Shown one piece after another: positions 12,036 to 22,366 of a stretch of DNA of 64,000 nt. Under the pieces are notes generated by a model. The model saw only the letters and a program-made list of their open reading frames with translations. It was not told the origin of the DNA and searched no databases. Numbering within the stretch: the first letter of the stretch is position 1; each line of letters opens with the position of its first letter. Position numbers and translations under genes: made by a program. The DNA is from Ananas comosus (Eukaryota; Streptophyta; Magnoliopsida; Poales; Bromeliaceae), in assembly GCF_001540865.1 (NCBI RefSeq), contig NC_033623.1:8214769-8278768 (forward strand), read 5' to 3'.

Positions 12036-15000
12036 TCAAAGAAATGAGGTCCAATCCGAAGTTAAAAGCTTCACACGCTCAACTGACCGGACGGCGTTGA
12101 AGGATTTGCCCCGAAAAATAGTCAAATTTCTATCAGTCCAAACGACCCACCAGATTGCTATCAGGAGGGTTAAGCCTTTAGCTCTAGCCATGACGTCGGG
12201 AGTTTCGGTTACTTTGAGCCAAAGCTCGCGGACGTCCCCCAGGGCATCGGGTGGTACATCCAGACTTTCCATGGAAACAATTAAGAAGCGAGCAAAAACG
12301 CAGTTATAAAAAAGATGGTCACAAGTTTCTGGCAGCATCGCACAAAACACACAGTGTTTATCCAAGACCATGCCTCTGGTGAGCAACCTGTCTGCTGTGA
12401 GTAGTCTTTTTCGTAGTAGCAACCAAGTGAAGATTTTGATTTTGATTGGTATTTTCAATCCCCATAAGTACTGGTTGATCCGGTCTCGAAGTCTACCATA
12501 ATTGAGGAACTGGTATAAGGATTTGACTGTAAACAGTTGGTTGGTGGCCCATCTCCATTTGGGTAAATCGGGTCTGCTGCAGAGATAAGTACGATGGAGC
12601 ACATCTTTGAGCAACGCCAGCTGTGAATGGTGTTGAACAGATTGAGACGCCTGAAACCCCCTGGTGATAAAGCGCCAACGCCATCGATTTGCATTCCAGC
12701 AATAAGATACTAGAGCGTCTTTGTGAACAATAGTTGCATAAATATCCAGAAACAAGGTGCTCAACGGCGTTTCCCATGTCCAGATGTCAGACCACAGGTT
12801 GATATTTCGTCTGTCACCTAGCTCGAAAGATAAACCACATTTGAAGACGTCCCTGCAACGAACCATACTTTTCCACCACTGCGAATAAGGAACGAAGGTT
12901 CGACCCTCGTGTAGGGGCCTTCTTCTAGTGTAGTAGAGGGACCTAATAATATTGCACCAAGGTAGTTGCGGCTCATTAAAGAAGTGCCACCACCATTTGG
13001 ATAAAAGCTCCAAATTCATGGATTCAATATCTTTGATTCCAAGCCCACCTTCTTTCTTGCTTTTGCAAATTGTTTTCCAGTTGACAAGACATGCTGCTCC
13101 AGAAATGTTGTCACAACATTTCCAGAAGAAAGCTCTTCTAAGAGTTTCAATTCGGTGTAGAACCCACTACGGCGCTTTGAAGATGGATAGGTAGAATAAC
13201 GGTAAGTTAGTCAGGACCGAGTTGACTAGCGTTATTCTCCCCCCTTGGGAGAGGAGTTTAGCTTTCCATCCTTCAATTCGTGCGGTTATACGGTCGATTA
13301 CCACAGCCCAGTCCTCTCTACGGAGGTTCTTATTGTACAGCAGTAACCCCAAATAGCGAACCGGTAGGTTTCCGACTTTACATCCTAAGATATTAGCAAG
13401 TCTGTCTGCTTTATGAGAGTCGGGTCCCAGATAGTATATCTCTGATTTGTCCATATTAATCCGGAGTCCCGATGCCCATTCAAAGATTTTCCAAATAAAC
13501 TGTAGGTTCCGCATGATGTATTTCCTAGGCTCCGAAAAAAAGATTGTGTCATCCGCGTATTGAATCAGTACTGTTTGGCAGTCGCTCGACGGTCCGATGC
13601 CGCGAAGTAGATTGTTGTCCCTTGCGATGTTAGTCAACCTAGCCAAACAGTCGGCCACCAAGATAAAGAGATAGCGGGAGAGAGGGTCGCCTTGTCTGAG
13701 CCCTTTTCTTGTTTTAAGCCACGTAGTCGGGATGTCGTTAACCAGGATGGCTACTTTTGCATTACCGATGCACTGTTCGATCCAAGCCCACCATTTGTCA
13801 TTGAAGCCCAACCAATGCAGAATACTTTTCAGACAGTCCCACTTGACATTATCGAAAGCTTTTTCGAAATCAACCTTGATGCTTACGCATTCCTTGCCAG
13901 TTTTGGAGCACCAGTTGACTAGTTCACATGCAGTGAGGAACGAGTCGGTCAGCAGTCGATCTTTGAGAAAGGTCGATTGCGTTGAGGAAATTATGGATGG
14001 CAGAGTAAGAACGAGCCTGTTGGCTAGGACCTTGGAAATGATTTTTTGAATGCTATTAATAAGACTTATCGGACGGAGGTCATTAACCTTGCATGCTCCT
14101 TCTTTTTTGGGGATAAGGCACACAAAAGAGTAGTCGGCTGGGCCGGTAAAAAGTTTGTTGTCATATAGATCGGTGAAGACATTAAAAATATCTGCTTTTA
14201 CCGTCTCCCAAAAAGTTTGGAAGAAAGAAAGGGGAAAGCCATCTGGTCCAGGGGCCTTATTACTTCCAAGTTGAAATGTAGCAGTTTTGATTTCCTCTAG
14301 AGTGAACGGTGACATAAGGGAGTCATCGTTAATCAATCTATCAAACTGGTAAAGACTGCTCCAATCTCCATAAGAAGGTGAGTTAGCTTCTGTTTGACCG
14401 AACCGTTGCTTGAAGGCTTGGAACAAACATAATCTCTTAAGCTCTTCATTAGTGATTTGTTGGCCATTGGTGTCTTCGATGATATCAATAAAGTTGCTGC
14501 GCTTCCGTCCATTAACAACCGCATGGAAAAATTTAGTATTACCGTCTCCTTCTTTGAGCCAGAGTTGTTTGGCCCTGGTTTCCAAAGGATTTCTTCCTCC
14601 TCCAGAATTACGTGGAGATGTGATTTAAGGTTCGCTCTTTTATCACGTAGTTCCAAAGAAAGATCGTGTTGTTCTTCTAAGAGATCAATAGCAAGAATTT
14701 CATCCTGCAGCCGCCTCTTCGTGTGGACAATGCTGTGGAAGTTCGTCTTACACTACTCTTTTATTCTAGCTCTGCAGTGTCTGAGCTTGGCTGTGATAGT
14801 CAGAATTGTCGAATCTTTGGCAAAAATTTCGTCCCACTAGGTTGGCACTTTTGAGTGAAAATCCTCTTTAGTGAGCCAAACACGTTTGAAGCGAAATCTC
14901 CGAAGTGCGGGTGAGTGATGGGTTCTAGTTGACAGCACAATCGGGGAGTGATCGGAGGTGATTCTAGGTAGTGGTCTGACGTTGCAGTGAGGGAAAGATT

Positions 15001-15625
15001 GATCCCCTTCTGTTGAGACGAGGAATCTATCTAGTTTAGCCATGGAGGGTCTATGTTGCATATTTGTCCAGGTGAAAGATTGGTTAGACAGGGGTAAATC
15101 GATGACTGCTAGGTTGATAATAAGATCCGAGAACATCGTCATGGCTTTAGTACTCCAGGGATTTCCTTTCCGTTTAGATTGGTTTCGGGTCAAGTTGAAA
15201 TCTCCACAAATAATCCAGTTGGAATTGCAAACTCTTTGAAGAGATAGAAATTCAGAGCAAAATTCTTCCTTTCCGTCACAGGTAGGCGGCCCGTAGACGT
15301 TCGTGAGAAAGAAAGTCTTCCTGCTCGTGAGATTAGTCAGATGAAGGGTAAGCGAGTATTTCCTGACAATAACCTCACTGCACAAGAAGAATTTGGAATT
15401 CCAACATGTGATTAAGCCGCCGGAAGCCCCGCATGTAGGGAGAAAATGATACCTATAGAAGGAAGAGCCACAAGAAGATCGAAGAAAGGAACGAGAAACA
15501 CAGTCCACTTTTGATTCTTGTAAACAGATGACAGAACGGAAGAAGCTAGAAGTTACCGACTTGACACAACGTCGCTTAGAGGCGTCGTTAAGACCCCGGA
15601 CATTCCAACATAATATTTTAAACAT
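12036..15625 (-). pseudogene. LINE ORF2: endonuclease and reverse transcriptase
   Basis: The start MFKILCWNVRGLND opens an exonuclease-endonuclease-phosphatase domain with LQESK, NVYGP, GDFN, a LDRFLVS motif and SDHSP, so the catalytic motifs are present. Two in-frame stops follow near 14830 and 14750. A frameshift near 14580 precedes the reverse transcriptase, which is open from 14585 to 13167: NKAPGPDGFP, RPISLINSIQK, VDFEKAFD, GLRQGDPLS and the catalytic QYADD. Another break near 13170-13020 precedes the C-terminal region (13019-12036) with the C-x2-C-x7-H-x4-C zinc-binding motif typical of plant L1 (VFCAMLPETCDHLFYNC). It would copy LINE RNA at a nicked target. These breaks inactivate it. 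Confidence 0.88.
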
Positions 15626-15816
15626 CGAAAACTAGCGACACGTGCAACAAAGACATCTGAACCTCCGTGGATGTCAGGAGCCTAGACCTTCCCGCACAGG
15701 AAGCTGTGGAACTCCTTAGCGCCAGCATCAGAAAGCTTCACACCACAGAGAAGGCTTTTCGTTTTAACCCTCTTCCTTGTCCGTTTGCGCGAAGCTGCCC
15801 CGGATCCGGCAGTCTC

Positions 15817-16499
15817 TGTAACACTGGACCTTTGCAAATTGCGAGGTTCGAGTGCTTGGATGTATTTCGAGCTTTTTCACACTTGGTGGAGGGTTGTAGA
15901 ATATTTTTCGACCTAAAAAGTTCGAAAACTGAAATTCTGGACAAGTCCTGAGAGTTTTTACTCTAGGGGACCGGTCCCTGGAAGGAGAGACAGGTCCCCC
16001 AGTGAGCAGTGTTGCGGCAGCCCTGAGGCAACCGGTCCCTGNACTATAAATTATAGTTCTCACGCCCTCTGTTTTATATTTTCTTTCAGAGCCTTCCACG
16101 CCGGGAGAGGCTAGGGACCGTGGGAAGGGCGTCGCTTAGAGTCAGCCCTTCAGCGAGAGACGAGTTTAGGTGGTCTACCTCTCGATGTTTTATTTTGTGA
16201 GAGGTTGAGAGTTGTACCCGTATATGTATAGAGACCACATTTCTTTTGAATCTTGGTATTTCTTTTGAGGAGTTAGTTTTGTATCACCCTATGTTTTACT
16301 TTCTTCGTCTGGATATATTTCCATTACTCTGATTTTTATGATAGAACTTTGCTCGCTCTGATATCATTAGTTGTTACTATTCTATTTGTTCTATTTCTTG
16401 CTTTTACTTCCGCTTTATTGTAGACGCCTTATATGTGTAGACATATGGCGGGTCTGGGCACGCTACCGGGAGGGCCTCCGCCGGTCCCGGGGCGTGACA
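15817..16499 (-). mobile_element. 683-bp solo LTR inside LINE ORF1, perfect 5-bp target duplication
   Basis: On the minus strand it starts TGTCACGCCCCGGGACCGG and ends CCAGTGTTACA. GTCTC is duplicated exactly at 15812-15816 and 16500-16504. It carries ACCGGTCCCTGG motifs and a conserved block (ATAGTTCTCACGCCC near 16050, then GGGAAGGGCGTCGC near 16120) also seen in the 2.75-kb elements. One N lies at 16042. It has no coding sequence, so it is a solo LTR or a very small non-autonomous element. Confidence 0.85.
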
Positions 16500-17040
16500 G
16501 TCTCATCCCCAAGAAGGCGCGCTTTTCTGTGCATAGCCTTGCATAAAGCAGAGCTCGGCATTTGGTTCTGATTCTGAAGGCGTGCGCTCGTTCTAGGCTG
16601 GATTAGAGCGAGATTGTCTTCACAGGATAAGGAACCAAGAGAGGTGGAGAAAGTCGGAGCAGTGTCGAGGGATTGAATCTCGGAATCCAGCCCAAGAGTG
16701 TTTGAGCTATGTTCGTAGGGTGGGTGTGTGGCAGCGGATAGTGGGCTGTCGAAGTCCATCCCGCCCCATGCAGAAAACCCGAGTAGAGAATGATCAGTTC
16801 GCAGAGTAGGAGCCCGGTTAAGTTCGGATAGCAGAGTGGGGGCTTGGCAGCAGCCATCAGGCCTCCAAAATCTATCCCGAACCACCTAGAGGTGAGTCCT
16901 AGGCTGTAGCAGGCCCCGATGGGCTTGAGATTGAGTCCACCACGGGCCCGGGGGGCAGATAGATGTTGGGTCGGCAGCAGGTCGAAGCCCAAGGAGGCGA
17001 AGAGTGGGTCCAAGTTCACCAAAGAAAAATACACCCGACC

Positions 17041-17260
17041 TTGGAGGGCTCAAACCGAGAGAAACGTCCAACAAGGAAAAAACCAGAGTGGGCCCAAAAC
17101 CGTAGTTGCCAGAAGATGCCAACAGATGATGCCCAAATCCAAGTTCTCTCGGTTTGGATCCCTGGAGGGCCCAAACCGAGAGAAGCGTCCAACTTGGAAG
17201 AAACCAGAGTGGGCCCAAATCCATATTTGCCAGAAGATGCCCATAGAGAGAGGTGCATAG
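17041..17260. repeat. 121-bp direct tandem duplication in the LINE 5' region
   Basis: GGAGGGCTCAAACCGAGAGA at 17043 recurs at 17164 as GGAGGGCCCAAACCGAGAGA. The match runs on through CCAGAGTGGGCCCAAA and TTGCCAGAAGATGCC. This gives about 1.8 copies with a few substitutions. Tandem 5' units are common in LINE promoters, so it may belong to the LINE 5' UTR. Confidence 0.8.
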
Positions 17261-17815
17261 ACTCAAGTACCAAAGCTGCCAGATCAGCCAGATCAACGGG
17301 TCTACATGGAAGGTTCAAGAAAGATGTGGGGGTTAGGAGTCCGAGGTAGAAGCTGCTACTACTGTTCTCGAGGAAGATGTAAATCCCCCCAAGTCTATTC
17401 TTGTCTAATACCGGCTGTAGAGGCCCCTGAGCCATAGCCTGGACCCTTCCCAACTTGAGTGAAGGTATTTTAATGGCATTAATGGTGAAAGAGAGGCAGA
17501 CAGTCGAGGGGCATTAAAGATGAAAGGAGCCGCCTGTCAGACTGGTCTGGATACTTTTCGAGGAGGCAGGAAGCACGGAGAGCTCGCACAGGGAGTGAAT
17601 TCAATTTGAATTTGAAACCGGGGCTGGGTGGCTGGCTGTGGTGTCCCCGGCCGGGGTGACTTCGGCCGGCGAAGTGACCACAGGATACGAGCGAGCCGGG
17701 GTGGGAGCTTGTCGCGGCGCAGGGGCAGCATCAGTTCGGGCAAAAGTGTCACGCCGTCCCCAGTTGGTGTCACGACGTCCCCGGTTGTCTGCCGGGAGTC
17801 CGATGCGCCGACGAT

Positions 17816-18573
17816 TATAATTGTTAATAAATGGCTCTTATGTGAACCATCCATTATTTAGATGCATGCATGATTGTTAATAAATTGCTCTTACGTGAAC
17901 CTTTTAGGAAAATCTCCAATTACTTACCTTTCTGGATTTAAAATTTATTTGTATATTGCCTATAAATATAAGTTGCTAGATATTTAACTTATTGGGTGTA
18001 TCTTAAAGATAATACGCACTAGTATTTGACAATATTTATTGTATTATTACGAATTGAACTTAGAAATCTACACATTAGGCTCACTATTGAATATTTTGAT
18101 CAAATGTCGTCACTTACTAGTATGATATCTTAAGTACAATAATGAAAACCCTGAAATTCGTTATTTCATTGTGCTATATGAACTCACTTACCTAACATCT
18201 CAAGCATAAATCTTGTGCATTTGTGCAGTGGTTATGAGATATGGAGGTAGAAATGGGTTTTGTATGGTGAGAGTTTTTGTACTGTTGTGAGGTCCTGTAG
18301 TTATGATTTTAAGTGATGTACTTCTGATTATACTGCGGATCAGAACGGAAGGTTCGAGTTGACTATGTGATATTTGAAATCATTGTAATTTGCAGCCTAT
18401 ACTCCTCAACTTAGGTGTTATTTAATTTGAGAAAATTCTGTTCAAGTTTCATCTGTCTTTGCAAGTTCTATTAAACTTGATGTGGTTTGATGGATTATCA
18501 TATAACCTTTTCTTTTTTATGTTTGGTAGATACGATTAAATTATAATGGAGTTTGGAGCAAGTTTTCTTAAAA
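17816..18573. other. Spacer with a 53-bp-spaced direct repeat at the LINE target
   Basis: ATTGTTAATAAATGGCTC and its continuation to GTGAACC at 17820-17849 recur at 17873-17901. The first copy overlaps the LINE target duplication, so the local duplication probably predates the insertion. The remainder is AT-rich with no gene seen. Confidence 0.5.
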
Positions 18574-18583
18574 CAATAGCATG

Positions 18584-18703
18584 TTAGATTAGGGGGTTTA
18601 AATGAGAAATCAACTTAATAGTGTATAGGTTTGCCATTTGTGGTTCTTCTTAAGAGCTCTTTCTAGATCTGAGATGCACTGTACAGTAAGCTCCCTAATC
18701 TAA
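18584..18703. mobile_element. 120-bp MITE with 10-bp target duplication
   Basis: Inverted termini TTAGATTAGGG / CCCTAATCTAA enclose 120 bp. CAATAGCATG is duplicated at 18574-18583 and 18704-18713; a 9-10-bp duplication suggests a Mutator-type element. A third terminus (TTAGATTAGGGAGTTTT) follows directly at 18714-18730 and forms a near-perfect hairpin with the right end. Confidence 0.7.
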
Positions 18704-18774
18704 CAATAGCATGTTAGATTAGGGAGTTTTGATGCTTGTGGTTTTTTGGTTATATGAGTGAGTCTGAAGACTAA

Positions 18775-19726
18775 TGTTGGAAACTTAGTCTCTTTCTAAA
18801 ATCTTTAGTAAAATATCTTTATAAACAATTTTGATTGAAAATAATTTAACTTCTGTTTTAAAAAGCTTGATCAAAAAATTAAATAGTTAATGCTATAGAG
18901 ATTAAGAGATCAGATGAAGCCTATGAGTCGAGGGGTGCAAATGCACTGTCCTAGAAGCAAGATTGCCCCTCCACGTACGAGGCTCACACAATCACTCCTA
19001 GTGATACAACGACCACTGTCCACCCCGTTGGCACGTCTTTAGGGTGGCGCAACACGAACCGTATGAGCTTTCAGAGATCCAGCAAAATAGTAAAGTTCAG
19101 TGTAAAATATATATATTGTACTTAATGTAGAAGAGGATTAGAGAGAATGAAGAGGTGCAATCTCGGGTTATGTTCACAGCCAATGCACAAATGCACCATT
19201 ACCTCTCTTTATATAGGATAGCTTCATGAGTCCAACGAGAAGAGTCAAGGTAAGGTTGACCAGGATCTTGCCATTTCCCGAGATTTGACCAGCCCCTTCC
19301 CGAGGTTGGACCAAATCAAGAGAGATCTGGTCAAGATCTCAGTTGGACCAAATCTGGAGATAATCCAGATTAGATTTCTTGGGTTAATTAAATAATATAA
19401 TAATATTAAAATCCAATAAAATAAAATGTGTAGATGAACTAGGTTCACGCGCGCCGTCGCCCGGCCCAACTCGGCTCGTGCCGTGCGTGCGTGCGTGTGT
19501 TTAGTCGCAAGCTTCACTCTCATGTTTTCCCAAGTAATTAACTTGAGAGTGAGAGAGTATATAAGGTGTAACAACATGCCTTTGCTTTCCAATGTGAGAC
19601 TAAACTCCTCATGTGGAAACTAAGGCATGGGCTCCCAGACAAGGCCCATGGAGAGTTAGGCTGCCCAGGAAGCCCATGGGCTAAAATCAAGTTTTAAATC
19701 ACTGTTTTAAACAATTAAAACTAACA
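18775..19726 (-). repeat. 3' LTR of the Copia element (952 bp)
   Basis: In plus orientation it runs from TGTTGGAAACTTAG to AATTAAAACTAACA. It is highly similar to the LTR at 27341-28220 but about 70 bp longer. One difference is an extra segment bounded by two copies of GTTGGACCAAAT near 19300-19350. Confidence 0.92.
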
Positions 19727-19738
19727 TTCCCCCACATG
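19727..19738 (-). other. Polypurine tract of the Copia element
   Basis: On the minus strand CATGTGGGGGAA directly precedes the 3' LTR start TGTTAG, the expected place for the plus-strand primer. The same sequence is absent at the right LTR edge, which confirms element orientation. Confidence 0.75.
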
Positions 19739-20282
19739 ATTTAAAACTTCATATAAAGAAAGTAAATAAGACTGAAATTCAGGAAATGGCTCAAAAGAAT
19801 GCTGGATCTCTTATACCACGTATTCGGCGAAGGTACCTTTCGGGTTTGAACCTTCACTTATTGCTTGTCTATGTACATCCGAGGGCACAATGGTGGACTT
19901 CGCCTTGAACCAAGGCCGGTGAATCGGGTTTCCACAAACCGCACACATGGTACAGTCGTTTAGGTTCTAAGCGGGTGAGAGCTATTACGGCCATGCGCTA
20001 ATATCGGTTCATGTGTGTTTTAGGAAACCTCCCTCTTCCCACAGTCGTGGCCTCACAACCCACACATATAGTAGGTCCTCAGAAGGGTGTCTGTAAGGTC
20101 ACACCCTGCCTCATGGGTCTCGGAACCATTCAGGACCAATGCCCTTCCTATCCACTTGCAGATATGAGCACTGTCGCCATAGGGATAAGAATACAAAAAA
20201 ATAGTGCTCCTCATAGCTACCTTTTCGACTTGTTTCTACCCATTGAACTTGCAACAGGTTGGGTTGCCGTCGCCGGTAACTT
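19739..20282 (-). other. Copia 3' untranslated region between RNase H and polypurine tract
   Basis: There is no convincing protein. The sequence contains punctuated short inverted segments around GGGTTTGAACC and ACCGATATTAGCGCATGGCC (minus strand). A 114-codon frame on the plus strand at 20011-20355 has no family features and overlaps the RNase H end, so it is not called. Confidence 0.5.
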
Positions 20283-20579
20283 TCATTGTGGGCTAAGCCC
20301 CATCCCCCTCGACGATTCTAGGATCACAGTCCTGGATAAACCCTTGGTGAGCTGATCAGCCAGATTCTTTGCAGATCTCACAAATTCCAAAGCAATTACA
20401 TTCTCCTTCATATTCTGTCGAATGAACTTATGTCTCACTTTCATAAATCTATTCATTTTAGTCTCCATATTCTCTTGGGCACAATTATCAATTGCAGATC
20501 TTCAATCACAATGAATACACACAGGTGCTAAAGGTCACTCCAATAGTGGCAGATCATAAAGAAACTCTCTAATTCACTT
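20283..20579 (-). pseudogene. Copia RNase H, C-terminal part
   Basis: It reads IREFLYDLPLLE from the insertion edge, then HCD, AIDNCAQE, METKMNRFMKVRHKFIRQN and the family ending ALEFVRSAKNLADQLTKGLS. Two in-frame stops lie in the first third. The upstream half of the domain is on the far side of the insertion at 23334-23690. Confidence 0.85.
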
Positions 20580-20749
20580 TGTAAGGAAGTGAATTCTCGA
20601 AATTCGAGAGTTGTACTTCGTCCAGGATCAACTAATTGTCGAGTGAGTATCCTTCGGGAAAGCTAAAGTTATCCAAAATACAAAAAGTGTATTGGAGTTG
20701 AGTCCGCGAGAGCATATAGTGCAAAACCTGCACTGGGCTGAAGTTGCTT

Positions 20750-21040
20750 TCGGGGACCGGTCCCTGGTAGGGAGAGACCGGTCCCCGAGGCTAGTGGCTG
20801 CGGGGGATCTCGATGCAACCGGTCCTTGGATTGATTAAACCGGTCCCCCGGCGCGCCACCAACGAGAAAAGCCGAAAATCGGCTAAGTCCTGAAAATCGG
20901 GCTCTCGGAAACCGGTCTCTTCGAGAGGAACCGGTCTCCCGAGGACCGGTCTCTCGGGGAGAGACTGGTTCCCGAACGCGAGAAGGGCCCCTGGCAGCAT
21001 GGGCTGCTCTCGGGGACCGGTCCAAAGTCGGGGAGACTGG
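20750..21040. repeat. ACCGGT-rich palindrome cluster
   Basis: More than ten copies of GGACCGGTC(T/C)C-type palindromes are packed into 290 bp. The same kind of cluster occupies the corresponding end of the 58345-61094 element (60690-60920). The long minus-strand frames across it are a by-product of this composition. Confidence 0.85.
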
Positions 21041-22171
21041 TCCCTCCGCGCGAATTTTGCCCAGTAAGGGCTGTGCAAGGATGGAAAAGTGGAGGGGTTT
21101 AAGTGCAAAATGGCCATTAGATGAGGGGTATACATGGAAAATTTCCCTCTCCCTCTCTCATTCCCTCACTCTCTCACTCCCTCTCATATTCTCTCCCTCT
21201 CTCTCTCTCTAGAAAGAGAAGAACAAAAGGAACAAGAAGGATAGGAAGAAGAAGGAGGAGAAGAACAAGGTGGAGAAGAAGAAGGAGATCAAGGAGAAGG
21301 TCTTGGACACCTTCACCTCTCTCTTCTCTCACCACTAGAGTAGCTCAAGAGGTAAGTTACCAAACCCTAGCTTTGAGAACTTAGGGTTTTTGGGTTTTGA
21401 GTTTTGAGATGAGGTCAAATGGACTTCTAGCACCTTTGTTGGTGGATTAGAGCTAGAGGCTAGGGTTTCATGGTACAAATGGCATGATGCTAATCCTAGG
21501 GCATCCAAAATGGGGTTTTTAGTAAAGTATGAGATTGATCTCATTTGAGGCCTTATAAACCTAATTGGTAGGTCACAAAACGCGGGGGCGAAGTCGATTT
21601 CACGATTCGACTAGTAGATTGGGAGCTATCGGCGAAATACGGCCGATTTAGCATTGTCTTGGACCAAGGAAGGTTAAAATCTTTTCGTAAAGTTCACCGA
21701 GGAACATTTCTAAAGTCTCTACATCGATAAAAGGTGGGGAGTGCCATCCCGAAGCTTTCGAACTCCTTTCTATGTCTTAGATTGCATTTAATCTCATATC
21801 TTACATGTTGCATTGTAGGATTGCATAGTAGTACCATTCCTTATGCTTTCTAATTGATAATCTAGTGTACTTGGAACGCTTGGTAACTTAGATAGGTAAG
21901 GATTGGGTCGGAACATGGATCCTATGATGCGAAAGAAGAGAGAGAACCCGATGGGGTTGTTGATGACATAGAAAGTGGTGTTTAATGTTAAAGAACAAAC
22001 GAGTGGCATCCAAATGTTAAAGAATAACGAGTGGCATTAATGTAGTGTAAATGACACTAGAGGTTTGAGAACCTAGGGATAGGTGGATCCCTTAGAAAAT
22101 ACCTTGTGGATAAAGAACTTAGTAAACCTAAGTATCCTCACATGGAGAGGTGTCGATGAGTTATTGAGATA

Positions 22172-22366
22172 TTGACCCTAGTTGTAGGGCATCCTCACTT
22201 GGAGAGGATTTGATTGGGTTGTTGACCCTAGTTGTAGGGCATCCTCACTTGGAGAGGATTTGATTGGTTTGTTGACCCTAGTTGTAGAGCATCCTCACTT
22301 GGAGAGGATTCGATTGGGTTGTTGACCCTAGTTGTAGGGTATCCTCACTCGGAGAGGATAGATCTA
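22172..22366. repeat. 50-bp minisatellite, 3.9 copies
   Basis: The unit begins TTGACCCTAGTTGTAGGGC and starts at 22172, 22222, 22272 and 22322, with one to a few substitutions per copy. It lies inside the 2749-bp LTR-like element. Confidence 0.95.

Larger units (their letters stand above)
15682..17453 (-). pseudogene. LINE ORF1 region, interrupted by a solo LTR
   Basis: The C-terminal part reads in frame from 16885 to the insertion at 16499 (ending KAMHRKARLLGDE). If the 683-bp insertion and one GTCTC copy are ignored, the same frame continues 15811 to a stop at 15684-15682, through a lysine/arginine-rich patch typical of a nucleic-acid-binding ORF1 tail. ORF2 starts 57 bp further on. Upstream of 16885 the frame is broken and no RRM or zinc knuckle can be pointed to, so the N-terminal limits are uncertain. 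Confidence 0.55.
11827..17815 (-). mobile_element. Near full-length L1-type LINE, 5989 bp including a nested solo LTR
   Basis: Order on the minus strand: 5' region and ORF1 (about 17450-15682), ORF2 with endonuclease, reverse transcriptase and C-terminal zinc-finger region (15625-12036), a 3' end with GAAGCAGGTAGCTCGCTACC, then TTTTTCTC and poly-A (T run from 11827). TATAATTGTT flanks both ends (11819-11828 and 17816-17825), a plausible target duplication. Without the 683-bp insertion it is about 5.3 kb, a usual plant L1 length. Stops and a frameshift show it is not autonomous now. Confidence 0.85.

Noticed and set aside
12013..14840. Plus-strand frames inside the LINE (60-127 codons)
   Set aside because: Shadows opposite ORF2, whose minus-strand domains are unambiguous.
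16886..17453. Minus- and plus-strand frames of 113-145 codons with duplicated words
   Set aside because: They span a 121-bp DNA duplication in the LINE 5' region; no ORF1 domain can be recognised, so only the C-terminal ORF1 part is described.
20011..20355. 114-codon plus-strand frame in the Copia 3' region
   Set aside because: It overlaps Copia RNase H on the other strand and lacks any recognisable domain or promoter.
20669..21135. Minus-strand frames of 114 and 118 codons
   Set aside because: Their repeated Arg-Glu-Thr-Gly-Pro translation simply reflects the ACCGGT palindromes of an LTR.
22172..22366. Regular repeat spacing resembling a CRISPR array
   Set aside because: The context is a plant genome and the units are directly adjacent with no unique spacers, so it is a minisatellite.
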